Counted from the stretch's first letter, positions 26,442-36,214 are shown. The stretch is DNA of 64,000 bases from Corynebacterium sp. CNJ-954 (GCF_001942345.1 NZ_MKKI01000022.1:248001-312000), one strand, 5' to 3'. Made by a program: numbers and translations. The notes: generated from the sequence alone by a model not told the origin.

Positions 26442-26469
26442 ATTACAGACAGAAAGATATATGTTTCAA
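26442..26469 (-). promoter_or_regulatory. promoter of the reductase-desaturase operon
   Basis: On the minus strand, -35 TTGAAA (26464-26469) and -10 TGTAAT (26442-26447) are separated by 16 nt. The -10 ends 6 nt before GTG 26435. The intervening sequence is AT-rich compared with the surroundings. Confidence 0.55.
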
Positions 26470-26543
26470 GATAAAGTAGCTGGGAATGTCCTGGCGACAC
26501 CGTGCCTGAGGGCTCTGCCGTACCCTCGATGACCTCGTGACGT

Positions 26544-26549
26544 TATGGT
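26544..26549 (+). promoter_or_regulatory. -10 hexamer TATGGT of a leaderless rmlC transcript
   Basis: TATGGT is followed by 7 nt and ATG 26557. The in-frame ATG 26545 lies inside the hexamer, so 26557 is preferred as the start. Confidence 0.5.
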
Positions 26550-26556
26550 GGTGGGC

Positions 26557-27231
26557 ATGCATGACATCACCGACCTCGAGATTCCGGGCGCCTGGGTCGC
26601 CGAACCCCGCGTCTTCGGAGACGATCGTGGCACCTTCCACGAATGGTTCCGTGCAGACATCGTCGCCGAGAAGCTCGGACATCCTCTCGACGTGCCACAG
26701 GCGAACCTGTCGACGTCACGGGACGGCGTGATCCGTGGAGTCCACTTCGCTGACGTTCCCCCGGGGCAGGCGAAGTACGTCACGTGTGTGGCGGGGCGCA
26801 TCGTCGATGTTCTCGTGGACCTCCGGCGTGGTTCGCCCACCTTCATGAAGCACGTGGTCGTGGAGCTCTCTGCGGACAACCGCACGGGCGTCTACATCCC
26901 GATCGGCGTCGGCCACGCCTTCGGTGTCCCGGCAGGGACGGGGGAGGCGACGGTGAGCTACCTCGTCTCTGAAGGCTACGACCCCGGTGCCGAGCATGCC
27001 GTCAACCCCCTTGATCCCGCGCTCGGCATCGACTGGGGGGCACACGGTGTCGCCGGGGACACCGGAGACGTGGTGCTCTCGGACAAGGACCGCGCAGCGC
27101 CCACCGTCGCGGAATTCGAGCGTGGTGGCCTGGCGCTTCCGTCCTGGAATGAGTGCCGCGGCTGGGAGAAGGAGTTGCGGCTGGCGTGGGAGCAGGCGCA
27201 GAGTGACGCCGAGAACTGGGAAGGTGAGTGA
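26557..27231 (+). CDS. rmlC: dTDP-4-dehydrorhamnose 3,5-epimerase
   Basis: 224 residues, cupin fold. [10 protein letters not shown], the catalytic histidine segment [20 protein letters not shown] and P-I-G-V-G-H-A-F-G are RmlC signatures. It epimerises C3 and C5 of dTDP-4-keto-6-deoxyglucose on the way to dTDP-rhamnose. Single-domain: it is not fused to RmlD, whereas I recall a fused form in C. glutamicum. Its TGA overlaps the ATG of rmlA (TGATG), so the two are coupled. Confidence 0.93.
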   Translation: MHDITDLEIPGAWVAEPRVFGDDRGTFHEWFRADIVAEKLGHPLDVPQANLSTSRDGVIRGVHFADVPPGQAKYVTCVAGRIVDVLVDLRRGSPTFMKHVVVELSADNRTGVYIPIGVGHAFGVPAGTGEATVSYLVSEGYDPGAEHAVNPLDPALGIDWGAHGVAGDTGDVVLSDKDRAAPTVAEFERGGLALPSWNECRGWEKELRLAWEQAQSDAENWEGE

Positions 27232-28104
27232 TGCGCGGCATCATCCTGGCTGGTGGTACCGGGTCCAGGTTGCGGCCCATCACTCTCGGGGTGTCCAAGC
27301 AGCTTGTCCCCGTCTACGACAAGCCGATGATCTACTACCCGCTGAGTACCTGATGCTGGCGGGAATCCGAGAGATACTTGTCATCACCACCCCCGAGGAC
27401 AATGACCAGTTCCGGCGGCTGCTCGGTGACGGTTCGCAGTTCGGTGTCAGTGTCGAGTACACCGTGCAGGACGCGCCCAACGGTCTGGCCGAGGCGTTCG
27501 TCCTGGGTGCGGATTTCATCGGTGACGAACCGGTCGCCTGGTGCTCGGCGACAACATCTTCTACGGTGCCGGGCTCGGCTCCCAGCTGCGTCGTTTCCAT
27601 GACGTCAAGGGAGGAGCGATCTTCGCGTACTGGGTCGCGGATCCTTCGGCGTACGGCGTGGTCGATTTCGACGAGGCCGGGACGGCGACGTCGCTGGAGG
27701 AGAAACCCGAGGATCCGCAGTCCCATTTCGCGGTGCCCGGCCTGTACTTCTATGCGCCGGACGTGGTCGACGTCGCCAGGACGCTCGAGCCCTCGGCCCG
27801 TGGCGAACTCGAGATCACCGACGTCAACCGGGCCTACCTGGAGCGTGGGGAACTTCAGGTAGACATCCTCCCGCGTGGAACGGCCTGGTTGGACACAGGC
27901 ACCGTCGACAACCTCATGGCCGCGGGTGACTTCGTGCGCACGATCGAGGAACGCCAGGGCCTCAAGATCGGCTGCCCCGAGGAAGTCGCCTGGCGGATGG
28001 GATACCTGACGGACGACGAGCTCGCCCAGCGGGCCGATGCTCACGGGTCCTCGGCGTACGCCGCTTACCTCCGGACGCTGCTGCGGCGCGGAAAAGAGGT
28101 CTGA
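27231..28104 (+). CDS. rmlA: glucose-1-phosphate thymidylyltransferase, frame broken by two missing bases
   Basis: Makes dTDP-glucose, the RmlB substrate. ATG 27231 starts [16 protein letters not shown], the nucleotidyltransferase signature, with [12 protein letters not shown]. The frame then breaks twice. At 27347-27353 (AGTACCTGATG) and near 27533-27541 (GTCGCCTGGTG) one C is missing from what should be CCCTG. With both restored the protein is continuous: Y-P-L-S-T-L-M-L-A-G-I-R, then [12 protein letters not shown], then the E-K-P and W-L-D-T-G-T motifs. It is 291 residues, the normal length. As rhamnose is needed for the mycolate cell wall, sequence error is the likely cause. Confidence 0.9.
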
Positions 28105-28110
28105 GGAGGG

Positions 28111-28575
28111 CTACCCCTGGGCGCCGTTCTCGCCGTCCTTCTTTTCCTGGTGCCCCGGGTCCCCCTGGCTGCCTCGGGCTCCCTTACCGTCAGACTGTCC
28201 CTTGCCGGGATTCGTGTCCGTGGACTCGGGTGATGCGGCGGGAGGAGTGCTGTTGTCCTTTTTTCCGGACTCGCCCTGCTCCCCGTGTTCCCCAGACTTC
28301 CAGTGCTCACCGCGCCGGGCGCGTTCCACCGCCTCCTGCTCGCGTCGTTCGGCCTCGCGCTGGGCTTTGAAGCGTTCTTTCTTGATGTTCCACAGGAAAT
28401 CGGGGTCGTCGTCCGGCCCCTTTGTCTTGGTGGTCTGGTTCTTCTGGCGGCCCAGCGACGGGAACTGAGTGTTCTGCGGGGTACGTGACGTGTTGTTCCA
28501 CGTCTTCGGCCCGAACGCCTTCCACAGCACGATGACTGTGACGATGACGAGCACAACGATCACTAGACGTCCCAT
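28111..28575 (-). CDS. membrane-anchored protein with charged, collagen-like Gly-rich tail
   Basis: 154 residues. One N-terminal hydrophobic helix (L-V-I-V-V-L-V-I-V-T-V-I-V-L-W), then an Asn/Thr-rich stretch, a charged helix with F-K-A-Q-R-E-A-E-R-R-E-Q-E-A-V-E, and a last 50 residues rich in Gly, Ser, Asp and Lys with scattered G-x-x triplets (G-A-R-G-S-Q-G-D-P-G). No enzyme motif. The orientation of the tail is not clear. The gene is convergent with rmlA, 6 bp apart. Function unknown. Confidence 0.65.
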   Translation of the reverse strand: MGRLVIVVLVIVTVIVLWKAFGPKTWNNTSRTPQNTQFPSLGRQKNQTTKTKGPDDDPDFLWNIKKERFKAQREAERREQEAVERARRGEHWKSGEHGEQGESGKKDNSTPPAASPESTDTNPGKGQSDGKGARGSQGDPGHQEKKDGENGAQG

Positions 28576-28741
28576 TGTTGTCGACCTCCTGTCGGCGTAG
28601 GGGTGGTCGGTGTCGGACCGACGTGTCTTCCCCCATGCTAACCACCTCGCGGCGTGGAGTCGATCACGGGGCGTGAATAGGGTTCATCGCCGAGAGCGAA
28701 CGCGGGATGCGAGAGGTTTGGGGCTGTGTCACGACGGGTCG

Positions 28742-28747
28742 TAAGGT
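28742..28747 (+). promoter_or_regulatory. -10 hexamer TAAGGT of a leaderless transcript
   Basis: TAAGGT is followed by 7 nt and GTG 28755, deciding that start over the upstream ATG 28707. Confidence 0.45.
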
Positions 28748-28754
28748 GGTCGTC

Positions 28755-29102
28755 GTGGACGAGAACAGCACCAGTTCAGAAAACGTAGGCGGCCCGGACC
28801 TGAAGCCGGGACGGCTTCCCGCAGGCGCATGGCGTGACATCGCCCTCTACGGTCTCGCGCGCCTGCTGGTGTTCGTCGTGTTGACGGTCATCATTCAGTC
28901 GGTGGCCGTTCTGCTCGGTATGGGGCAGTCTTTCCCCCTGCTGATGAGTGCACTCCTGGCGTTGATCGTGGCACTGCCTCTGTCGATGCTGCTGTTCAAG
29001 AGGTTGCGGTTGCGTGTCAACGAACAGATCGCGATCCGCGACGCCGGGCGCCGGGCGCACAAGGAGCAGATGCGGGCGCAGCTCGAGGAGCGACTCGACT
29101 GA
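28755..29102 (+). CDS. small membrane protein, DUF4229-like
   Basis: 115 residues from GTG 28755. Two hydrophobic segments (A-R-L-L-V-F-V-V-L-T-V-I-I and L-L-M-S-A-L-L-A-L-I-V-A-L-P-L) are followed by a basic helical tail (R-A-H-K-E-Q-M-R-A-Q-L-E-E-R-L). The pattern fits the DUF4229 family found next to menA in actinobacteria. Function unknown. Convergent with menA, with a hairpin between them. Confidence 0.7.
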   Translation: MDENSTSSENVGGPDLKPGRLPAGAWRDIALYGLARLLVFVVLTVIIQSVAVLLGMGQSFPLLMSALLALIVALPLSMLLFKRLRLRVNEQIAIRDAGRRAHKEQMRAQLEERLD

Positions 29103-29164
29103 CTGCCGAATCGGCGGCTGGGCCCTTGCCGTGAACGGACCCGGTCAACAAAACTCCGGGCAGT

Positions 29165-29207
29165 GAGCAACCCCGTAGGTCGGCGTGAGCGACCTGCGGG
29201 GTTGCTC
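29165..29207. terminator. 18-bp-stem hairpin between the DUF4229-like gene and menA (GAGCAACCCC family)
   Basis: Positions 29165-29182 pair with 29190-29207 (one G-T wobble) around a 7-nt loop. The arms end in GAGCAACCCC and GGGGTTGCTC, shared with the hairpin at 44485-44529. It lies between convergent genes and could terminate both, although no long T run follows. Confidence 0.65.
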
Positions 29208-29251
29208 CGTCAGTACCCGGAGGGGTGACACCGACGGATGCCCGCTGCTGA

Positions 29252-30133
29252 TCACCCCAGCAGCATCGCGATGAACATCGCGAGTGCCCAGACAAGCATT
29301 CCGCGTCCGGTCAACCCCAGGACGGGAATGAGCTCCTTGCCGGTCGCTCCTCTCACCACGGGGAGCGCAGCCACGAACAACAGGGGTACCGCGGCCAGGG
29401 AGATCAGTGCAGCGATGCCGGCGGCAGACACCGCCACGGTGACGACCACGGACACCAGCACCAGGACCACGTACAGGACGCGGGTCAGACGGTCACCGAG
29501 GATCACGGCAAGGGTTGTCTTCCCGGCCTCTTTGTCGGTGGGGATGTCGCGGAGGTTGTTGACCAGGTTCACCGACGCCGACAAACTTCCGACACCCACG
29601 GCCAGCAGTAGCCCGACCCAGCTGACCGTGCCGGACTGGGTGAACTCGGTACCGGTCACGGCAACGAGTCCGAAGAACACGAAGACGGCGACCTCTCCCA
29701 GGCCGCGGTATCCGTAGGGGTTCTTCCCACCGGTGTAGAACCAGGCACCGAGGATGCACAGTGCACCGATGAGGATCAGCCACCACGAGGAGAGCAGCGA
29801 CAGGATGACTCCCGCCACTCCGGCGACGGCGAAGCTCAGGAACGCCGCGTACTTCACCCGTTCCGGCGGGACGAGCCCGGAGCCCGTCAGTCGCAGGGGA
29901 CCGGTGCGGTCGTCATCGGTACCGCGGATTCCGTCGGAGTAGTCGTTGGCGTAGTTCACGCCGATGATCAGGGCCATGGCAACCACCGCCGCCAGAAGGG
30001 CCCTGGTCCAGGATGCCTGTCCGTCGTACACGGCGGCGGCTGTACCGGCCAGGACCGGGGCGACGGCATTTGCCCAGGTGTGTGGGCGTGCGCCGGTCAA
30101 CCAGTCGCCGGCGGTGGCGGTGTTCTCGGACAA
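29252..30133 (-). CDS. menA: 1,4-dihydroxy-2-naphthoate polyprenyltransferase
   Basis: 293 residues, about nine membrane helices. N-Y-A-N-D-Y-S-D-G-I-R-G-T-D is the prenyl-diphosphate/Mg binding motif, and N-N-L-R-D-I-P-T-D-K-E-A-G is the second aspartate motif of the UbiA family. It attaches the polyprenyl tail to DHNA to give demethylmenaquinone. The start is TTG 30133, chosen because AGGAG lies 7 nt upstream and it precedes the conserved W-L-T-G-A-R-P-H-T-W. A GTG at 30196 would add 21 residues. The upstream menE gene probably shares its transcript. Confidence 0.94.
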   Translation of the reverse strand: MSENTATAGDWLTGARPHTWANAVAPVLAGTAAAVYDGQASWTRALLAAVVAMALIIGVNYANDYSDGIRGTDDDRTGPLRLTGSGLVPPERVKYAAFLSFAVAGVAGVILSLLSSWWLILIGALCILGAWFYTGGKNPYGYRGLGEVAVFVFFGLVAVTGTEFTQSGTVSWVGLLLAVGVGSLSASVNLVNNLRDIPTDKEAGKTTLAVILGDRLTRVLYVVLVLVSVVVTVAVSAAGIAALISLAAVPLLFVAALPVVRGATGKELIPVLGLTGRGMLVWALAMFIAMLLG

Positions 30134-30164
30134 AGGGGTCTCCTGACGGGGTGCCTTCAGCTTT

Positions 30165-31346
30165 TCAGGGTTCCAGCCTAGTCCGGAGTTCCTCACGGAC
30201 CGCCCGGCGGTCGATCTTGCCGGGGCCGGTCGTGGGAAGGCGTCGGGTGGTGAGGAGACGACGCGGTACGAGGTGCGCCGGGAGACCGGCGTCCTTCATG
30301 ACGGTACGCAGTTGGGCGGTCCGTTCCGCCGGGACGTCATCGGGGAACTCGACCAGAGCGGTGACGATCTCGCCCCAGTCGGTATCGGGGAGTCCGACCA
30401 CGCAGGACGTGTATCCGAGTTCATCAAGTGCGGATTCCACGTCCTCCGGGAGGATCTTCATGCCGCCGCTGTTGATCGCGCCGTCGGCGCGGCCCCGTAC
30501 GGTAAGGATGCCGTCGTTGACGGTCCCGAGATCGCTGGTGCGGAAGGTGCCGGCCGAGGGGAAGGCATCGTCCTCGACCGCTCCCGAGACATTGCAGTAT
30601 CCGTCGGCGACGGTCGGGCCGGACAGGAGGATCCGACCGGACTCGTCGTCGATCGCCACCTCGGTTCCGGGGAGAGCGCGGCCGTCGTAGACCATGCCAC
30701 CCGCAGTCTCCGAGGAACCGTAGGTCAGCACGATCGGGATGTCGTGGCGTCGTGCGGTCTCGGCGAGGGCGGTGCTGGTCGCAGCTCCGCCGACCAGGAC
30801 TGCGGCGTACTCACGCAGGGCCGAGCGCCCCTGCTCATCGTCGATCAGCCGGTGCAACTGGGTCGGGACCAGGGAGGTGTGGAGATCCCGGGACGGATGT
30901 GAGGACCGCAGGGACGAGGTGGCCCGGACGAAAGCCTCCGGGGTGAAGGTGCCGCCGGGGAGGACGCTGGGCGAGTATCCGGCGTGGAGACTCCGGAGAA
31001 TGACCTGCAGCCCGGCGATATGGTGCGGCGGCAGGGCCAGCAGCCAGGGACCCGTCCCGGTGTCGAAACGCTCGGCCAGGAAAGCAGCGGTGGCCTCGGC
31101 CGAGGCAGTCAGGTTCGCGGTACGCAGACGGGCACCCTTCGGCTGGCCGGTGGATCCCGACGTGCATGCGATGAGGGTGCCGGGGGCTTCATCGCCTGCG
31201 ACCGTCATCCGGGACATCAGCTCCTGGGATTGTCCCGGTGTCGTGGGCAGGACCACACGGCGACCGTCGAGTAACTCCTCCAGTACCGGGAGGGCGTCGG
31301 CGATGCTTCGGGGATTGAGATCGAGGGGGAGTGCTTCAAGCGTCAC
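30165..31346 (-). CDS. menE: o-succinylbenzoate-CoA ligase
   Basis: 393 residues, adenylate-forming enzyme that activates o-succinylbenzoate with CoA before MenB. Visible motifs are the P-loop T-S-G-S-T-G-Q-P-K-G, Y-G-S-S-E-T-A-G-G, the hinge segment G-R-A-D-G-A-I-N-S-G-G, and the catalytic lysine in T-G-P-G-K-I-D-R. It starts with GTG 31346. It is short compared with acetyl-CoA synthetases but normal for actinobacterial MenE. It ends 31 bp before the menA start. Confidence 0.93.
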   Translation of the reverse strand: MTLEALPLDLNPRSIADALPVLEELLDGRRVVLPTTPGQSQELMSRMTVAGDEAPGTLIACTSGSTGQPKGARLRTANLTASAEATAAFLAERFDTGTGPWLLALPPHHIAGLQVILRSLHAGYSPSVLPGGTFTPEAFVRATSSLRSSHPSRDLHTSLVPTQLHRLIDDEQGRSALREYAAVLVGGAATSTALAETARRHDIPIVLTYGSSETAGGMVYDGRALPGTEVAIDDESGRILLSGPTVADGYCNVSGAVEDDAFPSAGTFRTSDLGTVNDGILTVRGRADGAINSGGMKILPEDVESALDELGYTSCVVGLPDTDWGEIVTALVEFPDDVPAERTAQLRTVMKDAGLPAHLVPRRLLTTRRLPTTGPGKIDRRAVREELRTRLEP

Positions 31347-31387
31347 CCGGACCACGCTACGCCGTGGACGGGATGCGCGGAGATGGG

Positions 31388-31798
31388 TCAGGCCAGGAGA
31401 CCGAAAGATGCCACGTCGGTGCATGCAGCGGTGGCCTCTGCGGTCGACGGGCGGTACCCGTGCAGTGCACGGAACGCGGCGCGGACCTCACGGGGCGTGG
31501 CGGGAGTGCGCCCTTCGTCGATGAGGAGGGCCAGCACATCTGTGCTGTCGGAGCCGACACCGAGCGCGGCGGGCGAGAACACCCGGGCGTTCGGCCCGGT
31601 GTGCTCGGGCCGCACGGTCCGGTGCAGCGTCGTGGTGCCCCGCGCCTGCGTCGCACCGGTCTGGTGGGGGTCAGGGCGAGACCCCGGGAGGACGCCGAGG
31701 ACCGTGCTGTCGGTGGTGGTGTGGACGCCGGCGCCGGGCTTGCGGTACCAGTCGAAGAGACGGACCAGCGGCCGGGTGATGGATGTCGGGTACGGCAT
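31388..31798 (-). CDS. hypothetical protein of the menE-pitA interval
   Basis: 136 residues from ATG 31798, with GAAGGAAG about 7 nt upstream. No membrane segment. Begins M-P-Y-P-T-S-I-T-R-P-L-V-R-L-F-D-W-Y-R-K-P-G and ends with a compact alpha-rich part (T-P-A-T-P-R-E-V-R-A-A-F-R-A-L-H-G-Y). Composition matches its neighbours. I recognise no family. It has its own likely promoter at 31875-31904, separate from pitA, and is 41 bp upstream of menE on the same strand. Confidence 0.6.
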   Translation of the reverse strand: MPYPTSITRPLVRLFDWYRKPGAGVHTTTDSTVLGVLPGSRPDPHQTGATQARGTTTLHRTVRPEHTGPNARVFSPAALGVGSDSTDVLALLIDEGRTPATPREVRAAFRALHGYRPSTAEATAACTDVASFGLLA

Positions 31799-31874
31799 GG
31801 GACTTCACTTCCTTCAGACAGGTACTCGCCGGGAGTGGCGGGGGTACGGGAACGACGTTGACGATCTCCCAGAG

Positions 31875-31904
31875 ATGGTAGATACAAACAATGGGAGTCG
31901 TCAA
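31875..31904 (-). promoter_or_regulatory. promoter with flanking inverted repeat
   Basis: On the minus strand, -35 TTGACG (31899-31904) and -10 TACCAT (31875-31880) are 18 nt apart, about 75 nt before ATG 31798. An ACAAT...ATTGT inverted repeat with a 14-nt spacer brackets the -35, so a repressor may bind here. Confidence 0.5.
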
Positions 31905-31977
31905 GTATTGTCTATGTTCTGCCTGCGTGAAAGGTATTTTTCGGCGCGTCTGGCCGAGTGGCGGGCTGCCGGGAGGG

Positions 31978-32273
31978 TCAGTGACCGCCGCCCTGTCCGG
32001 CCGTGCCGAAGACATCCCAGCCGAATGCCGAGTAGATACGTCCCTGGGTGATCCACAGCAGGCCGACGACGATCGCCAGGCGATAATGCCGAAGATGATG
32101 ACGGCAGCAGTTCGGCGCCAGGGGGCGATGTCCGCGGTTGCGCCGGCACCTGCTGCGGACCCGTCGGAGCTCGGGACCCAGAGGCGGATACCCACTCCGA
32201 ACAGGATTGGCAGCCCGGCACCCAGTACGAGACCGGCGATGGTGACCTGCAGCAGTGATTCAAGGATGGTCAT
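31978..32273 (-). CDS. small membrane protein downstream of pitA, frame broken by one missing base
   Basis: ATG 32273 begins M-T-I-L-E-S-L-L-Q-V-T-I-A-G-L-V-L-G-A-G-L-P, an amphipathic and then hydrophobic helix. Near 32078-32081 a G/C run is one base short (gene strand GCCTGGCG for GCCCTGGCG). With it restored the second helix reads A-V-I-I-F-G-I-I-A-L-A-I-V-V-G-L-L-W-I-T and ends at T-A-G-Q-G-G-G-H and TGA, 98 residues. It sits 2 bp after pitA on the same strand, so it is probably translated with it. It may be a small partner of the phosphate transporter; the function is not known to me. Confidence 0.7.
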
Positions 32274-32275
32274 GG

Positions 32276-33661
32276 TCAGTTCTCCCTGGAGGTGCTGGTC
32301 TGGTGTCCGGCGGAGGTGTCGAGGACGGAGGCGGGGTCACCGCGTCCGATGGCCGGGTCGTCGGTGCTGGTGCTGTCGGAGGGTGTCCCGACACCCGCGC
32401 CGGCGAGTGCGTGGACGAAAGTGTCGGAGTCCTGCTTCGCCGGGACTCCGTCGGAATCCGTGTCGCCGTCGGTCGTGCTGCCGGCACCTGCCTCAGGGGC
32501 CAGTCCGTGCTCGTCCCAGTCCTCGTTGACGTTGTCGGCGTGTACCGGCTGCTTCCGTGCCTTGTACACGATGAGTCCGACACCGGCCGCCAGGATCAGG
32601 AAGGAGAACAGGGAGCCCACGGCCATTGTCGTGGCTTCCGCGACCAGGTTGGAGAGCGTCCACACCAGCCAGGACACCGCCGCTGCCAGAGGCAGCGTCG
32701 TGATCCAGGCAATGCCCATCCGTCCGGCGACACCCCACCGGACCTTGGCGCCGGGCTTGCCGACGCCCGAGCCGAGGATTGATCCGGTGGCGACGTGAGT
32801 GGTGGACAGTGCCATTCCCATGTGTGCAGAGGTCAGGATGATCGCGGCGGAAGATGTCTCGGCGGCCATGCCCTGGGGGGAGGTGATCTCCACCAGGCCC
32901 TTGCCCAGGGTCCGGATGACGCGCCAGCCACCGGCGTAGGTTCCGGCCGCGATGGCGATCGCACAGCTCGCGGTGACCCAGAAGGGCATGTCCGCGGCGG
33001 CGTCGAGGTTCCCGCTGGCGACGAGGGCCAGGAAAATCACGCCCATCGTCTTCTGGGCGTCCGAGGTGCCGTGGGCGAGGGCGACCAGGGACGCCGAGCC
33101 GATCTGTCCGAGACGGAACAGGTTGTCGCGTTCACCTTCGCGGGTCCGTCGGGTGAGCTTGAAGACCCCGGCGGTGCCGACGGCGGCGACCAGGCCGGCG
33201 ATCACGGGCGCCGCCAGTGCCGGGACGATGATCTTCTGCAGGACGCCGTCCCACACGACGCCCGATACGCCGAGGGCGGCGATGGCGGCGCCGATGAGTC
33301 CACCGAACAGGGCGTGGGAGGAACTGGACGGCAGTCCGAAGAGCCAGGTGAAGAGATTCCACAGGATGCCGCCGATCAGTCCGGCGAAGACGACGAGGAG
33401 GAGCTTGTCCGCCTCGGCGACGACACTGAGGTCGAAGTCCTCCAGGTTCACGATCCCGTTGGCCACCGTCTTGGCGACCTCCACGGAGAGGAACGCTCCG
33501 ACGAGGTTCAGCAGGCCAGCCAGGGCGACCGCTGTCTTCGGCTTCAGGGCTTTGGTGGCGATGGAGGTGGCCATCGCGTTGGCGGTGTCGTGGAAGCCGT
33601 TGGTGAAGTCGAAAGCCAGGGCGGTCCCGATCACGAGCAGAAGGATGAGAAGCTCAGTCAC
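32276..33661 (-). CDS. pitA: inorganic phosphate transporter, PiT family
   Basis: 461 residues, starts GTG 33661. The PiT signature G-F-H-D-T-A-N-A-M-A-T is near the N-terminus. The second repeat carries A-L-A-H-G-T-S-D-A-Q-K-T-M-G, and about ten membrane helices are visible. It takes up phosphate (probably as a metal-phosphate complex) with protons. The C-terminal 90 residues are hydrophilic and rich in Asp, Thr, Ser and Gly, without a recognised domain. Upstream lies an inverted repeat at 33742-33756. Confidence 0.93.
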   Translation of the reverse strand: MTELLILLLVIGTALAFDFTNGFHDTANAMATSIATKALKPKTAVALAGLLNLVGAFLSVEVAKTVANGIVNLEDFDLSVVAEADKLLLVVFAGLIGGILWNLFTWLFGLPSSSSHALFGGLIGAAIAALGVSGVVWDGVLQKIIVPALAAPVIAGLVAAVGTAGVFKLTRRTREGERDNLFRLGQIGSASLVALAHGTSDAQKTMGVIFLALVASGNLDAAADMPFWVTASCAIAIAAGTYAGGWRVIRTLGKGLVEITSPQGMAAETSSAAIILTSAHMGMALSTTHVATGSILGSGVGKPGAKVRWGVAGRMGIAWITTLPLAAAVSWLVWTLSNLVAEATTMAVGSLFSFLILAAGVGLIVYKARKQPVHADNVNEDWDEHGLAPEAGAGSTTDGDTDSDGVPAKQDSDTFVHALAGAGVGTPSDSTSTDDPAIGRGDPASVLDTSAGHQTSTSREN

Positions 33662-33972
33662 ACCTAGAAATATCCCGCCTATCGGCGGAAACGTCTACTC
33701 CCAGGAAAAGAACGGGGGTGAAAAATGGGGGTATATGATGTTCACTTAAGTAGTGATCTTTTCGGCGAATCTGCAGGTCACCGCTGTCGGAGTTGTTGCA
33801 ACCGACGACGGAGAGGGTAAACAGTGGGTGAATTCAAGGGAAATTCCGCAGTTGTGCTACGGGAATGACCTGCGCGGCATGTCCGGGGGTGAGCTGATCG
33901 TTGACGGATCCCATGGTCAGCGGTGGACGTGTCGAAAAATCATTGTGGATTCCCTGAATTCTCAGCATTTAC
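33662..33972. other. gap between pitA start and menB end, with inverted repeat
   Basis: No convincing gene. TCACT-TAAGT-AGTGA at 33742-33756 is an inverted repeat about 80 bp upstream of pitA, beside minus-strand TATACC. This is the likely pitA promoter and operator area. A short frame from 33753 on the + strand runs into the end of menB and has no ribosome binding site, so I do not call it. Confidence 0.5.
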
Positions 33973-34917
<945 letters not shown>

Positions 34918-34927
34918 GTCACCATCG

Positions 34928-34933
34928 TAGGGT
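34928..34933 (+). promoter_or_regulatory. -10 hexamer TAGGGT of a leaderless menC transcript
   Basis: TAGGGT ends 6 nt before ATG 34940. It lies in the 22-bp gap between the divergent menB and menC starts. Confidence 0.45.
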
Positions 34934-34939
34934 GTGGGC

Positions 34940-36006
34940 ATGCAGTCTTCTGACCGTCCCGTCGAATCCGGCCCACCGGCCCTGTCGGAGCTCGCCGACC
35001 GCGCCCGGATTGTCACCTGCCCGCTGCGTGTGCCGTTCCGGGGTGTCACCGAGCGTGAACTGATGCTCATCGAGGCACCGTCCGGCTGGGTGGAGTGGTC
35101 ACCGTTCCTGGAGTACCGGGCAGAGGAGGCGTCGCGGTGGTTGCGCAATGCGGTGGAACTCGGGTGGGACGTCCCCCGGAGCCGTCGCTGTCGTCGGTCG
35201 AGGTCAATGCGACCATTCCGGCGGTGGACGTGGTCGCCGACCCGGAGGCCGTACCCCGCCTGCTGGATCGCTACCCGGGCTGCACCACGGTGAAGGTCAA
35301 GGTCGCGGAGAAAGGGCAGATGCTCGACGACGACCTGGCACGGGTCCGCGCGGTACGGGACGCCCGGCCGGGGGTCAGCGTCCGCGTGGACGCGAATGCC
35401 GGATGGAGCGTCGACGACGCCTTCGCCGCTGCCCGGGCTCTCACCGACCCGTCCCAGGGGGGTGGGCCCCTGGACTACATGGAGCAGCCGTGCGCCACGG
35501 TCGCTGAACTCGCCGAACTACGGCGGCGACTCGGCTCGCGCGGAATGATGGTCCGCGTCGCCGCAGACGAGCTGATCCGTAAATCCACTGATCCCCTGGC
35601 CGTCGTCCAGGCCGGTGCCTGCGACGTGGCGGTGCTCAAGGCCGCGCCGTTGGGTGGGGTGTCCCAGGTCCGTGCGATCGCCCGGGAGGTCGGACACTTC
35701 GGAGTGGCGGTCACGGTGTCCTCTGCCCTGGAGTCCGCGGTGGGCATGTACGCCGGAATCCTCGCCGCTGCGACGCTTCCGGGCTACACGGACGACGAAG
35801 ACATGGTTGTGGCACCGCAGGCGGCGGGGCTGGCCACCGGGTCGCTGTTCGCCGAGGACGTCTGCGCCCCCCGCGAGATCGTCGACGGGCGCCTCACCGT
35901 GGAGCAGCTCAGTCCTGATGTGGACCGGCTGGACTCCCTCGAGGCATCTGCTGCGCGCCGGGACTGGTGGTTCCAGCGGCTTGCCGCCGCCTACGAGTAC
36001 CTCTAG
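34940..36006 (+). CDS. menC: o-succinylbenzoate synthase, frame broken by one missing base
   Basis: Dehydrates SHCHC to o-succinylbenzoate, the MenE substrate. From ATG 34940 the N-terminal capping domain reads to G-W-D-V-P near 35172. There a C run is one base short (CCCCC, expected CCCCCC), and the correct frame continues P-E-P-S-L-S-S-V-E-V-N-A-T-I. The corrected protein is 355 residues. Enolase-superfamily residues are intact: K-V-K-V, V-D-A-N-A-G-W-S, Y-M-E-Q-P, A-A-D-E-L-I and V-L-K-A-A-P. Only the length of one C run prevents a whole gene. Confidence 0.9.
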
Positions 36007-36208
36007 CTCAGACGGGTGGGTGTCAGGCGCCGCCATGTCCTCAGCCGTGTGGGCGAGTGGCAGACCTCTGGGCAGGGTGGCAGACCCGCCGGTCGGTTTT
36101 CACCACCTTTGTGACCGGTACCCCTGCCCGGCTCGCCGTTGCCTCTGCCGCAGTGCGGGGGACACACCACGAGTGGGGCGACGCTGCCGGTAGACCCTGT
36201 TCTTCGGC

Positions 36209-36214
36209 TATAAC
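36209..36214 (+). promoter_or_regulatory. -10 hexamer TATAAC of a leaderless transcript
   Basis: TATAAC is followed by 7 nt and ATG 36222, fixing the start of the UvrA-like gene. Confidence 0.5.
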
